The position numbers were made by a program, and so were the translations under genes. From assembly GCA_014621425.1 (NCBI GenBank), contig JAANBB010000060.1:62001-126000 (forward strand): a stretch of 64,000 nt of DNA, in the 5' to 3' direction. Below are positions 34,062-45,269 of the stretch, piece after piece. The notes beneath the pieces were generated by a model. That model worked only from the letters and a program-made list of their open reading frames with translations, was not told the origin of the DNA and ran no database searches. Position 1 is the first letter of the stretch. Every line of letters begins with the position of its first letter. Source of the DNA: Cylindrodendrum hubeiense (Eukaryota > Ascomycota > Sordariomycetes > Hypocreales > Nectriaceae).

Positions 34062-36556
34062 ATGCAGACCACAACGACATCGACGCTGAAGCCGTTGAAC
34101 CCCTGTATGGTAAGTAGGCCCACTCCTCCTCCTCCTCCTCCTCCCCCAATCTTTCCCATCGCCCGTTGATGGAATGCATTCTGATGATTGACTTGGCGGC
34201 CGCAGATTTGCAAGCAGAGGTGAGTTTTACTTCCGGCTTACTGGCCGAACCAATCCTGCCCGTCTGCCTTCATGCCGCATCCAACATGTTCTGGTCTGAC
34301 ATTGATGCCACTTGTGGTCTCGATCTAGACACTTGAAATGTAAGGTCCTTGCTTAATTTCCTAATTAGAGTCGTCTGGGTCGACCGTTACAGACCACATG
34401 GCTCATGCCTCGTATTGTCATGGCTTGCTGACTGGTACGTGAGACAGGCGATTCCAACCGTCCTGCATGTTCAAACTGCCGCAAGAGCGACTCGGAGTGC
34501 GTCCGCGGCTACAGTGTACGGTTCCGCCATGGGCTGAATCCAAGGTTGGTCATTTCCCCATATTTTCATGTTGTTGGAGGCCCACAGTTGTCCTAATCTC
34601 TGCGTAGCATTCGTTCTGGGAAGGCCTTAGAGACTGCTAAACGCGATTTTCAGTTCTCCCAAGACCAACCTTGGGTCAAGACCAACCGGACCTTGAGTTT
34701 TGTCGATGAGACACCAGACGTCATCAACATCCATGACTCCGGTACCGGAACTAGCAATTTTGATGCTCACCATAACCCTAGCATAACACTTGACATTGAA
34801 GCGGGAAGCCAGACCTCATCCCCGCGGCGACCTTCCCCCTCGCTTCTGCATGAAAAGCCATGTTCTGAGCCCGACAGGTCAGATCCAGAAGTATCCTCGC
34901 CATTTGTTGTGGACAGCGGTCGCCCCCACAAGAAACGTGCCCTCAGTCACTCCGCAGTTGCTTCTTGGAGAGAAACCCCAAGATCAGACCCCAGTCAGGG
35001 TCGCACTCCAAGCCGCAGTTCCCAGAGCATCCCGGAAGAAGGTGGCGTGTTTAATAGTAGTTACAAAGACTCGCCACTTCTCAGCCACAGCTTTCCATTT
35101 GCTCTCCCAAGCAGTGACTCTGCTATCTCCGAATTGGGCAGTCCGCACGCAGCACAATGCTCTCCCCTCGGGGACTGTGTTGCTGAAGCCATATCTGGCA
35201 TCTATATCGAATCGCCAAGATGGCCAATCGAGGATCCGATCGAGGCCATGCTGTTCCAAACCTTTGTCGACAAATTGGCCCCTCTTTTCGACCTATGCGA
35301 CAGCGACCGACACTTCGCTACAGTTGTACCACGCCGAGCGGTCATGTGTCCACCACTTATGAATGCTGTCCTTGCTGCTTCGGCTAAACGCCTGAGCAGG
35401 ATCAGTGACTTTGATGGCTTAATGGGAGATCGCTATCACCAAAATTGCCTCGACGTCCTCATTCCCGCTCTCTCCAGTTCTGCCGCCATAATGGACGAGA
35501 ATCTCCTAACCGCCATTGTCATCCTCCGCTACATGGAGGAGCTCGATGTTCCAATAATGTCATCTACCACTGCATCCGAGTCGCATCTCATGGGTACAAG
35601 GGTCTTTATTGCTGCACAAGACAAGTTGAGTGACTTCACCGGTCTCCGCAGGGCTGCGTTCTGGGTGGCTCTCAGACAGGAGATTCATATGGCTTTCATC
35701 CAAACTCGCCCTGTTCACCCCAACTTCGATCTGGAAAGCATTTCTCGCCTTGTAGTCCCAGATGATAATGGTTGCAGTTTCGCAAACCTAACCATTCTAC
35801 ACTGTGCTGCTTGCTTACGTTACTGCTACGGCACGGAGGAGCATAGTGTCAACACCTGGGAGAAGTTGCGAAAGTCCCAGGATCGTTGGTGGGTTGAAAG
35901 ACCATGGTTCTATCATCCCATGTACATCAACGAGCAGAACAGCGGCATATTCCCCGAGGTCACCTATCTCAATGATGCCGTTGTTACTGGCGTACTGCAC
36001 TACTACCTTATTCAAGTTCTCCTGGCAGCCCATAACCCTAAAACCCCGAGACTGGGTCCAGGCCAGGCAATAGCTTTCAGAGCTACAAATGAGGAAATTA
36101 AGAAGAATGTTCGCATGGTGTGTGGAGTTGCAGAGGTAAATTCACTCCCCCTACCCTATATGTCACCCATGCTGACGACTACTTTCACAGTCAAATCCAC
36201 GTACAGTTACATCTTACGCGTATGTCCCAAAATAATTATACCACGCATTGAAATCCACTGACTATAATGTTGCAGATACGTGTGTCTTGCAATAACAATG
36301 GCGGGCGATCGTTTTACGGACCCGCAAGACCAAGACGCGCTGTATAACATTCTCGTCAAGATTGACACGCAATACGCTTGGCCCACTGGTTCCACGTAAG
36401 TTTGAACTGCCCCCTCTAGACACAACATTAGCTTCGCGTGACTAAACCTTCCTCAGTCAGGAGTATTTAAGAGGGGCTTGGGGGTGGTCAGAATCGCCTA
36501 ATCCGTCCATGTCCATCTCACGCATGTTAAACGGTAACACACAGGCGGGTCAATAG
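34062..36556 (+). CDS. Zn(II)2Cys6 transcription factor with micro-exons
   Basis: Eight exons: 34062-34109, 34206-34219, 34329-34339, 34448-34544, 34608-36135, 36191-36219, 36276-36395 and 36457-36556; all phases agree and give 648 residues. Exons 2 and 3 are 14 and 11 nt. Only with both included does a perfect zinc cluster form: Cys15, 18, 25, 32, 35 and 42, spacing CX2CX6CX6CX2CX6C. Further in come RFRHGLNPS and QPWVKTNRTLSFVDET, typical of a large ascomycete regulator family, and a helical regulatory domain. The C-terminus spliced from the last three exons gives YAWPTGSTQEYLRGAWGW, again family-like. It shares a divergent promoter with the inositol-type transporter and may control it; that is inference. 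Confidence 0.8.
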
Positions 36557-37040
36557 TATAATACCTAAATGACAAAAGAGTTTACGATGTTATGATCATG
36601 GGGAAGCTGCTCTTGGTGTTGCAAGTTGCGACAGGGCGTAACTATCTGGGCTTCGGGGCAGGCGGGTTGCAGTTGGACAAGATAGATTAGACGGCGATAA
36701 ATCACGTCAATATACGGCTTTGATGGCGTTGGCCTCATATTTTTCTCTCCATTACGCATTGGCATTGGCGCAGGTCTCGTCCAAGTTACGCGAAATCTAG
36801 TATAGCATCGAAGGAAAAAGTATCACTTGCGCAAGACGAACGTTGAGGGTCTCAAATAAAATTGTTAAATCATCCCTATTCTACCAGCGCTTGGCAGTTC
36901 TAATGCGTCCCAAATCTCTCCCAACACAGACACTCTTGGGCTTTGAAAACCAATGCTTTCTCAATGACTCGATCATATTGCACTTTTGCTTCCCCATCAA
37001 CTAAACCTCCATGAAATCATATCGCCATCATCCTTTCTAA
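36557..37040. other. Intergenic between convergent genes
   Basis: 484 bp between the 3' ends of the Zn2Cys6 and P450 genes; AT-rich, no gene seen. Confidence 0.4.
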
Positions 37041-38621
37041 TCACGCCTTTTCGTTAAACTCGGAATTGCCAAGGTCGCGTCGCCAAAGCTTCAGAGGCAT
37101 CGGGCCTGGAGCAAGGTTCATCGCCTCACGCCTCTCGGGCTCCCACTCCGGATACGGCAGGGCAAGCTCATATCTGTGCACAACACTCGCCAGCAGGACA
37201 GTCTGCTCCAGGTAGCTGATGTTGCGGCCGATGCAGCCTCGGGCGCCGGCACTGAAGCTGATGAAGTAGGGCTGCAGGTCCTTGCCCTTCTCGCCGAGCC
37301 AGCGGTCGGGGACGTAGGACTCGGGGTCGGGGAAGATCTTGGGGTCGCGGTGGGCGACGTAGGCGGAGATGGAGACGGTGGTGTCGCCGGGAATGAAGTC
37401 GCCGAGGATGTTGGCGCCCTCAGGGGGAGTTCGGCGGGGCAGACCGAAGGTGGTGGGAGGAGTAATGCGCAGCGACTCGTCCAGGCAAGCGCGGAGATAA
37501 GGGAGATGCTTGACCTTGTCATAAGGAGCAACGACTTCATCCTCGTCGAAGACAGCGTCAACTTCCTCACGGAGTCTAGCCAGGCAGGCGGGGTTCTTGA
37601 GCAACCAGAAGACAACGTTGTTCATGGCAATAGCAGTGGTGTCAGAGCCAGCGTTCATCATGATGGAGACCTCTGCAACAACATCTCCCCACTCGATTCC
37701 AGTGTTGTTGGCATCGTTGAAATCCATGATGGCCTGGAAGAAGTCGGGGAGTCTCTCGCCAGCCTCATATCGCTTGAGTCGCTGGGTTGCACGGTGGTAG
37801 ACAATATCGTTCCAGCCCTCATTTAGCTTCCACCACTTTCGGAAGTCTGGGGAAACCACTTTGGAGAGCTCGACACTGAAGTTGTACCATTTCTCAGACC
37901 AGGCAAGGATGGACTGGGCGCGGGCAGTAGCGTGGAGGCACTCGCGGTAGTTGACGTAGTGAATGGTGCCGTCCATGCGCTCGGCCCTGACAAGGTCATG
38001 GCCTTGGTCGAGGAATCCCAAGCGTTCGCTGAGACCGATATCCGCAATAGCATCGAGACTGAAGAAGTTGGCGAAGGCACGGTAGTCGAACTTCAGGTCG
38101 GAAGCATCGGGGCGGAAGCCCTTCTTGAGAGGCATAGTGCAAGCAGCATCGGCAGCCTTGAGGAATCGCTCGGCCTTGTCGGCAACCTTGAACTCCCAGT
38201 TTTCCAGGTTCTTGAGAGCATAGGCAGCTGAGAGGGTACGGCGTTTGCGCTGGTGATCAATCTTGTCCACAACATCGGCAAGATGGAAGTGGGTGCCGGC
38301 CAGAGTCTCGTAGAACTCGCCCTTGGTGCATTTGGTGCCGTGGCCGTAGATGTCCTTGATGGCATCAAGAGAGCTGTAGGAGAGAGCGTTGGGGCCGGTA
38401 CGGATGACTGGGTGGGCCTTGTGCATCTCATACAGAGTCTTCGACCTGAAGCCCTTTACAGCCTCGCCCATAAAGGGCAGGTTGCTGATGCCCGCCAGGG
38501 GGTGGAAGGCAGGGTATCTTCGAAGACCTTTGGCATCGCGAAGGTAAACCAATACAGGGTAAAGGATGAAGTAGCCGACAAGGGCTGTGACTGTGACGGC
38601 AGATATGATTACTGCGTACAT
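37041..38621 (-). CDS. Cytochrome P450, CYP53 (benzoate 4-hydroxylase)-like
   Basis: Intronless gene of 526 residues. An N-terminal hydrophobic anchor (residues about 4-26) would fix it in the ER membrane. P450 motifs: AGSDTTA in helix I (324-330), ESLR (382-385), PDRW, and the haem-binding FSAGARGCIGR with Cys463. The haem region and the following SYLEQTVLLASVVHRYELALP closely resemble the CYP53 family, which para-hydroxylates benzoate and related aromatic acids in ascomycetes and basidiomycetes. An NADPH-P450 reductase gene lies divergently 956 bp away, supplying electrons. Family assignment is from recalled motif similarity and has not been searched. Confidence 0.88.
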   Translation of the reverse strand: MYAVIISAVTVTALVGYFILYPVLVYLRDAKGLRRYPAFHPLAGISNLPFMGEAVKGFRSKTLYEMHKAHPVIRTGPNALSYSSLDAIKDIYGHGTKCTKGEFYETLAGTHFHLADVVDKIDHQRKRRTLSAAYALKNLENWEFKVADKAERFLKAADAACTMPLKKGFRPDASDLKFDYRAFANFFSLDAIADIGLSERLGFLDQGHDLVRAERMDGTIHYVNYRECLHATARAQSILAWSEKWYNFSVELSKVVSPDFRKWWKLNEGWNDIVYHRATQRLKRYEAGERLPDFFQAIMDFNDANNTGIEWGDVVAEVSIMMNAGSDTTAIAMNNVVFWLLKNPACLARLREEVDAVFDEDEVVAPYDKVKHLPYLRACLDESLRITPPTTFGLPRRTPPEGANILGDFIPGDTTVSISAYVAHRDPKIFPDPESYVPDRWLGEKGKDLQPYFISFSAGARGCIGRNISYLEQTVLLASVVHRYELALPYPEWEPERREAMNLAPGPMPLKLWRRDLGNSEFNEKA

Positions 38622-39577
38622 GATGGGCAGAGTGTGATGATGAGAAGTTGCTGATGAAGGTATGAATATCGACGGCTGAGAAGGTCTTAATTATATTCTC
38701 ACGTCTCGGCAGTCTCCAACGAAAGACATAGCGAAAGTGACGAATTGCGGGAGAAAAGAGGCGACGATGATGGAGGGGCCACAACTGTGGCATCAGCTGC
38801 CACTAGCATGGCGAAGATACAAGAGAATCCCATTTGGGAAAAACTGTCAGAGTTCCCAAAACAGAGTCACGATCACATTGGGCAATTCTCCAAGGCGCCT
38901 CCGGACCGCTAAGGGGGATAACGGGGAAAAGAAGGTGGTCAGCTGGCTTCACGATGTGACAGCCACGGCAGACGAGAGGAGAAAAGCTAGCAAAAGCCGA
39001 TGAGGGGAATCGTCATGGCGGCATCGCGAAACGAACTTGCCTCCACACTCGCCCACACTCGCCCACACTCGCCCACACTCGCCCCCGTCCCCCCGCGTTA
39101 CCCCACAGATCTTGCATGCAAGTGCAATGCTAGTTCATCTGACGGCCTGCGCGATTGGGACCCAGCAGGTATTTTGGGCCGCAACCCGGCTCGTTTGGGA
39201 TATTTCCTCTTCTGGACAGCTGAATGAGGAAATGTCCCGTTGCAGACGCCCCAACAAGGCAATGTCGGCCGGCTCATCAACCCCAGTCCCTGGCGAAGCC
39301 GACGCGGGCGCATTTGATCTGTCGAAAATCTAAATTGTCCGCAGCCAACCGAGTTCGGCTGACACGCGCAGGATTGCCCGCAGGCGGAGGGCTTTTCCAT
39401 CTTCGGATCCGGCGTTGCCCGTGGGGGGGGTGTTGTCGACATCGTCACTGGGCTTGGTTGCGCAGCGCCAGAGTTGAAATATCAAGCTCCAAGGCCCGTC
39501 TCTGGGTTTCTGCTCAAGCCAGACCTCAGCAATCTACCAACTTCCTTTGCGGCATTGACTCTGCTTTCTTTGCAACC
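38622..39577. promoter_or_regulatory. Divergent promoter of P450 and reductase genes, with short tandem repeat
   Basis: 956 bp shared 5' region. A GCCCACACTC decamer is repeated about three to four times at 39044-39084. A shared promoter would allow coordinated expression of P450 and its reductase; no specific binding site is identified. Confidence 0.5.
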
Positions 39578-41763
39578 ATGGCCAACGTTTTTACCACAGA
39601 AGCGGTTTCCAGGCTGGCCCAGCTGGGCCCTCCCCAGACCGCTGCCGATGTCGTCGCTCTGGCTGCTGTCGGAGTTGCCTCGGCCGCCTATATGCTGAAC
39701 GGCGTTGTCTGGAACAAGCCTGATCCTTATAACTATGTCTGGTACCAGGTGATGGAGCCCAGAGGTGGTGCTGGTGCTGGAGCCCAGGCAACTCGCAACA
39801 TTGCCCAGAAGCTCGAGGAGTCTGTAAGTCGCACTCATCCCAAATGTCGAGCCCCTGTCACAGCACTATACTAATACACTGAAATCAGGGCAAAGACGTT
39901 GTCATCTTCTGGGGATCCCAATCTGGAACCAGTGAGACTCTTGCAGGTCGACTGGCCAAAGAATGTCACCTCCGCTTTGGCCTGCAGACGCTGTGCGCGG
40001 ATCTATGCGACTATGACCCAGAAACAATTGCTCTGATCCCCCAAACCAAGCTTGCCATTTTCATCATCTCCACATACGGCGAGGGTGACCCCAGTGACAA
40101 CACCGCGGGGCTCTGGGAATGGCTGCACAAGCGTCCCTTTGACATCAAACTCCCCCACCTGCGCTACATGGCCTTTGGTCTGGGCAACACCAGCTACAGA
40201 TACTACAACCGAGTCATTGATGTCGTCACTGAATCTCTTGACAAGGCAGGTGCCCAGCGCCTAATGCCTGTTGGCAAGGCGAATGATGCCAGCGGTGGTA
40301 CTGAAGAAGATTTCCTCGCGTGGAAGGACGATCTCTACGACGTCTTCATGGGGCAGCTTGGCTTCAAGGAGCAAGATATTCCCTACACCCCCAGCATCAA
40401 GCTCATTGAGGACGAGTCCCTCACACTCATCGATCTCAACCTTGGCGAGCCGGTGGAGCATCGCACTGGCCCGGCCAGGGTCATCAAGGCGTACTCGCCA
40501 ATCCGACCCTTGACAGTGCAGAGCTCCGAAGAGCTCTATTCTTCCCCCAACCGGAACTGCCTTCACATGGAGCTCGACATCACCAACCAAGCCGAGCTCC
40601 GCTACGGAACTGGCGACCATTTGGCCGTCTACCCTATCAATTCAGACCATGAGGTACAGCTCCTCCTGAAGGCCATCGGCCGAGAGGACCGGGCCGAGAC
40701 CCCCCTTCTAGTCCAGCCGGTGGAAGAGGGAGAGACTGTCAAGATCCCAAGCCCTACTACGCTTTCGGCTCTTTTCCGTCACTACCTTGAGGTCAGTGCC
40801 CCAGTCTCTCGCGAGATTGTCGGGCAATTGGCTCGCTTTGCTCCCAACGAAAAAGCTGCCGGCTTGCTCTCATCCCTAGGCAAGGACAAGAACGGTTATG
40901 CCGCCTTCGTCTCGAAGAACCATGTTACTTTCGGTCGTCTTCTTTCACTAGTAGCTCCTGGAGCTGTGTGGAAAGACCTCCCACTCTCATACGTCGTTGA
41001 GACTCTTCCCAACCTACAGCCACGTTACTACTCTATATCCTCCTCCAGCGTTGTGTCGGCTCGCAAGATTGCCATCACTGTTGGTGTTGACAACACACCT
41101 CTCGCAGCCGACCCATCCACCGAAGTCCGTGGAGTGACCACCAATTATCTATACTCCCTAGCCAACTCAATCAATGGCACCACCAGCAAGTCAGCCAAGC
41201 TACCCAAGTACGCCATTTCCGGACCCGGGGGTTCATTGGAGGGCAACAAGGTGTATGCCTGCATCCGTCGGTCGCAGTTCAAACTTCCCACCGTTGGAAC
41301 CACTCCCCTAATTATGATCGGTGCCGGTACGGGCATGGCTCCCTTCCGCGGTTTTATCCTTGAGCGAGCTCGTCTAAAGGCTATTGGAAAGCCCGTTGGC
41401 CGCATGATTTTGTTCTTTGGGTGCCGAAACCCTGATGAGGACTACCTTTACCGCCAGGAGTTGACTGAAACTGCAGCTTCTCTGGACGGTCTGCTCGAGA
41501 TCGTCCCTGCTTTCTCAAGGGCAGATGGTGTGCCCAAGGCCTATGTTCAGGATCGCGTCGGGGAGAAGCAGAAGGATGTTTGCGAACTGCTCCAGAACGG
41601 CGCCAACGTCTATATTTGCGGTCGCGCTTCGATGGCCAGGGAGGTTGGCAAGGTAGTGGAGGAATCAATGAAGCAGCAAAATAACTGGACAGATGCGGAT
41701 GCTCGCAGCTGGGCCGAGTCGGCCAAGAAGGGCAACAAATGGCTCGAAGATGTCTGGGGTTAA
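39578..41763 (+). CDS. NADPH-cytochrome P450 reductase
   Basis: Transfers electrons from NADPH through FAD and FMN to microsomal P450s. Two exons, 39578-39823 and 39889-41763, with a 65-bp intron (GTAAGT donor, CTAATAC branch, ATCAG acceptor), phase 0, 706 residues, the usual length. The N-terminal membrane anchor is around residues 25-45. FMN domain: FWGSQSGTSETLAG (from residue 89) and STYGEGDPSDN; MAFGLGNTSYRYYN continues it. FAD domain: PRYYSISSSS. NADPH domain: IGAGTGMAPFRG (from Gly560), FGCRNPDEDYLY and YVQDRVG; the C-terminus ends WLEDVWG. The divergent CYP53-like gene is a probable partner. Filamentous fungi often have more than one reductase, and this may be the copy dedicated to that P450. 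Confidence 0.95.
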
Positions 41764-42307
41764 TGCGATGAGTGGATGCAGGCGTTGGACACGGATGGAA
41801 TGTCAATTAGAAATAACGGAGAGCCATGGTTCAGGAGCGTCGGTTTGACGACTCTAAGGCTCCGGAAGCATGTATTGAAACGACAATCGGGACTTATTTT
41901 GACGAAATTTGCAAATATAGACACCTCTTTTATACGATCAAACCGCTGGGGTTGTCCTGCTGCCCCGCTGCCCTGGCCCTGCTCGAATGTGCACATTCGC
42001 CCCGCCAACTGCCATTATTGAGCTTATAGATCCGCAACCCCATGCCCTCGGGGCTCAATACTTGATAATATTTTAAGCAATCGTGGGCCTTGGTAATGCA
42101 TAAGATACCCGGTATTCTTCAACTCGTTCGTTGGGTCGAGCTGTGTTTGAGAAAGGCCTAACTCACGCCAACAACAATTGCACCTGACGCGCGAAGCATA
42201 GGCGCCGCAGCAACAACCCCAGCCGTAATTGTCCACGACGGCTAGCTGCCAGGGCTTCCGGCTCTCTCTCTCCGAGGTTCCCATTGTCCGGTATGTAAAA
42301 CCGCTCT
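41764..42307. other. Intergenic between convergent genes
   Basis: 544 bp between the reductase stop and the 3' end of the next minus-strand gene; no gene seen. Confidence 0.4.
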
Positions 42308-43465
42308 TCAGAGTCTGCGCTGATTCGATCCCCTCGTAAATCGATACGCTTCCAGCCGATCCAAGTCTGCAGTCACGATAGCCGTCAGCCCCCGACCGCC
42401 ACCTCGCCCCCCAACGGTGTGAACGTCCTCGCGCTGATAGTCCACCACTTCGTAAGCCTGAGATGGGGCCCGGATCGGAGTCATGTAGGTCATGTACGTT
42501 GGCCGGGCGAGTGTCACGTCGGTTTCCGTTGGTCGCATAGCTAGGGACTGAAGCGCGCTGCTGGGCTGTTGGCGCGCAACCTCGTCGGCAACATCCTGCT
42601 GAAAGGCCTGCCTCACAACCGCAGGGAGGAAGTCGGTAAGGCTCTGGGTCTGTCGGGCCAATCCCTCACCGAAGGTGTGTTTGATGATGTCGACAACTTT
42701 GCCGGCAATCTCTGGCGTGTAGTCGTCGGTCTGGGTTGCGGCATCGCGCGTGGAGACTTTCGCTTGATGGGCAACGTAGTGTGGTTTGTAAATCTTGGTT
42801 CCTCGAGCGCCATCTTCTCGTTCGAAGTGAGGAGTCGCCTTCCTCTTGTGTGAGGGATCTTGGTGAAAAAGCGGAGCCCGTGGGCTCGCTTGGAAAGAAC
42901 GAACAGTGGCTGACTGTTGGTCGGGCCGTTTGCTGTGTTGTTCGATTGATGGAAGCACTGTCTCACGGCTCTTCTGAGAACGAGAAGCGACTGGGGTCCG
43001 ACCAAGAGAATCGGGAGACGAGTTGCCATTGCGCTTTTCCTTCTTGACCACACCAGGCGAACTCATCTCCGACTCGGTTTGTGGTGGTTTAAGTTTCTCT
43101 GTCGCCCACTGAATCAATCCGCGTCTCCTGACTTCTTGGTTGAACTGGTCGTTGTGACGGTGCGAGAGGCACTGATGAGCAGCAAGAAGCGTCAATAAAT
43201 ACTCAAGAGGTGGTCGTTCGTCCTTGTCTTGCATCGAGACCCAGCTGTAGAACCACCTAGAAAAGCGATAATCAGACCAATTATGGCACTCTCCGACGCC
43301 TGTCTCGTGAAGCTTATTGACGACGCGTTGATACAGGTCGGGGTCGTTTTTCGCCTCGGGCAAGATGCATCTCACGGCCTCGGCCTCCTTGGCGCGAATA
43401 ACTTCTAAACTTTCGGGCGTAAGACGGCTGCGCAATGTCTGCGGCTTTGGCGATTTGGGTTTCAT
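42308..43465 (-). CDS. Unknown protein, 385 residues
   Basis: Single open exon from a clear ATG. The N-terminal 130 residues look folded and helical, with conserved-looking WSDYRFSRWFYSWVS and LLTLLAAHQCLSHRH. The middle is Ser/Lys/Arg-rich and probably disordered. DAATQTDDY then precedes a second helical stretch (IAGKVVDIIKHTFGEGLA, LTDFLPAVVRQAFQQDV). No membrane segment or signal peptide is visible. The long uninterrupted frame, with coding-like amino-acid composition, supports a real gene; I recognise no domain. Confidence 0.65.
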   Translation of the reverse strand: MKPKSPKPQTLRSRLTPESLEVIRAKEAEAVRCILPEAKNDPDLYQRVVNKLHETGVGECHNWSDYRFSRWFYSWVSMQDKDERPPLEYLLTLLAAHQCLSHRHNDQFNQEVRRRGLIQWATEKLKPPQTESEMSSPGVVKKEKRNGNSSPDSLGRTPVASRSQKSRETVLPSIEQHSKRPDQQSATVRSFQASPRAPLFHQDPSHKRKATPHFEREDGARGTKIYKPHYVAHQAKVSTRDAATQTDDYTPEIAGKVVDIIKHTFGEGLARQTQSLTDFLPAVVRQAFQQDVADEVARQQPSSALQSLAMRPTETDVTLARPTYMTYMTPIRAPSQAYEVVDYQREDVHTVGGRGGGRGLTAIVTADLDRLEAYRFTRGSNQRRL

Positions 43466-44711
43466 GATACGGGTGTTTGTTTTCGAGTGAGGATGTTAGA
43501 AAGTTAGTCGAAGCTGTGAGGGATGTCGGTCGGCTAAGAATAAGAAGAGAGGAGACGAAAGTTGGAACGGATTTCTACGTGAAAGAGTAAAATAATAAGT
43601 GAGATGAGAAGATTAGGATTTTATGAGTTATGCTTCCTTGTCCGTGATTCATTGACGAGCACACCGTGAGATGAGTGAATCGTCAGGCGACGCTTGTTCG
43701 AGAGACCGAACATGCTGGACCAGCTTACGTCCTTGCAAAACAAGAAAAAGTCTTTAGTCCTAATTAAAGGTTATATGAAGTGCCTATTGGTCTCATTTCC
43801 AGTGCATTCGGCACCTACTGGTAGGATTCCTTGCGGCAGGCTGCCGCAGCTGCGGAATTGTTACCCTCGGAGGAGAGAATTGCAAGCTTTTGGTCAGGGC
43901 TGCAGGCTCGGCCTGTTCTAATCTGTTGTAAGAATCCTTAAATATTTATTGTCCTTATGATTAGTCTTGAGTTTATTTTAGGTAACTTGGGGCTTTAGGT
44001 ATGATTCTTTTGCCTTTAGAGGAGGAGCCTCAGGCTGGTTGCGCAGAGCACCAAGCGCTCCCTCCACCATATGGTCGGCCTTCGAACGTCTACAATCCAT
44101 CAACTTGCTGCTTCCATTTAATTTAGTCCTTTTCTACAACTCTAATCACTGAGATTTTTGGGCTTCTAACTTTTCCATCAACCGTACTGCTCTAGATCCA
44201 AATTGCATGTGCCTAGCTTCGATTTTCTTCCATGCCACCTCTTTGGCATATTCGGCAACCAACGACAACTAGTTTATAAGAGCCAGCAACGGTGGCAACC
44301 TTAAACCTGCCAAAACTATATTTTCCCTGTCAACTTTATTTAGGCACTCATTAAAACCCTGAGGTCTTGGAGTTTCTGGGAATGCAACACTATCGTAAAG
44401 GGCCTTGGCCACCTTGTGTGAACACCAAGTTGTCCTAGGTTTTCTCTGAAATCACCTTGACATCCCAAATTTAAGTTTACGGTTTCTCTACAACTTTTTG
44501 ACCATTGTGGTTTACGCTTGGCGAAACAAGTATAAGATACGACTGCTTTCCCTTCTTGTTTCCAGAAATCTTTCATCCTCAATCCATACAGTGTCTTTCA
44601 ACTCTCTCATAGTTTACTACTCTCTGAAACTCGCACAAGTACCAGCACATCCTTTCAACCCCTATCACCATCAAACGCAAGTCAATACGTTTCATACAAC
44701 CATCATTCAAC
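43466..44711. other. Intergenic, AT-rich, no gene seen
   Basis: About 1.2 kb with scattered GC-rich patches (for example GCGGCAGGCTGCCGCAGCTG near 43831). It could be decayed repeat DNA, but no terminal repeats or transposase remnant is recognisable. Confidence 0.35.
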
Positions 44712-45269
44712 ATGTCCACAGCTGTTGTCGCTGCTACTGTCTGTTCTCGGACCCAGTCGGCCAACCCCATTCTCTACAAATCCATGTACAAGTTTACCAA
44801 CTCCTCCTCGGAGGCAGTATCCGCCAACCAATACCCCTCTATGGACGAACAGTTGGATGCAGATATTGAGAGCATTCTCAAGTGCCTCCACCGAACTCGC
44901 GACTCTATGACCAATATATCATACCACCGCCCCATTGACACCAATGAGCTTGCGGAACTTGTTTTCCAAGCTAGAGTGATTAGCCGCAATATGAAGGCTA
45001 TTGTCAATCGCCATTTTGACGCCAAGGAGGAAGGCATCCAACTCCAACGCGAGAGGGAGCTGACAGCCCTCGAGCAACAAAAGCGCGGGCGCATCAATTA
45101 CTTCGCCAAGCGGGTTTCGATTTCCATCAAGTACTCTACGGAATCACATCTGGCCATGAATGGTAACCGACGCGATAAGCGACTCCAGCTGCTTGAGGAT
45201 TCCATGGAAAAGGTCGATAAGCATCGATTATTTATTCTGTTGGCAGAGGGAAACATGGCCCCTTATTAA
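44712..45269 (+). CDS. Unknown helical protein, 185 residues
   Basis: Single exon with a good ATG context (CAACATGTC). A short Ser/Ala-rich N-terminus is followed by a largely helical, charged protein. MDEQLDADIESILKCLHRTR and the run from ELAELVFQARVISRN to RERELTALEQQKR look like amphipathic or coiled-coil helices. No signal peptide or domain is recognised. The pyrimidine-rich leader just upstream (44620-44710) fits a fungal promoter. It may be lineage-specific. Confidence 0.55.
   Translation: MSTAVVAATVCSRTQSANPILYKSMYKFTNSSSEAVSANQYPSMDEQLDADIESILKCLHRTRDSMTNISYHRPIDTNELAELVFQARVISRNMKAIVNRHFDAKEEGIQLQRERELTALEQQKRGRINYFAKRVSISIKYSTESHLAMNGNRRDKRLQLLEDSMEKVDKHRLFILLAEGNMAPY

Noticed and set aside
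37176..37826. 216-codon plus-strand ORF
   Set aside because: Antisense to the CYP53-like P450; composition (Val/Asp/Glu/Gly) is that of a shadow frame.
39224..39577. In-frame upstream extension of the reductase
   Set aside because: The open frame extends upstream, but reductases start with a short anchor; the ATG at 39578 gives a family-typical length.
43800..44480. Possible decayed mobile element with patchy GC-rich segments
   Set aside because: No inverted or direct terminal repeats and no recognisable protein remnant.
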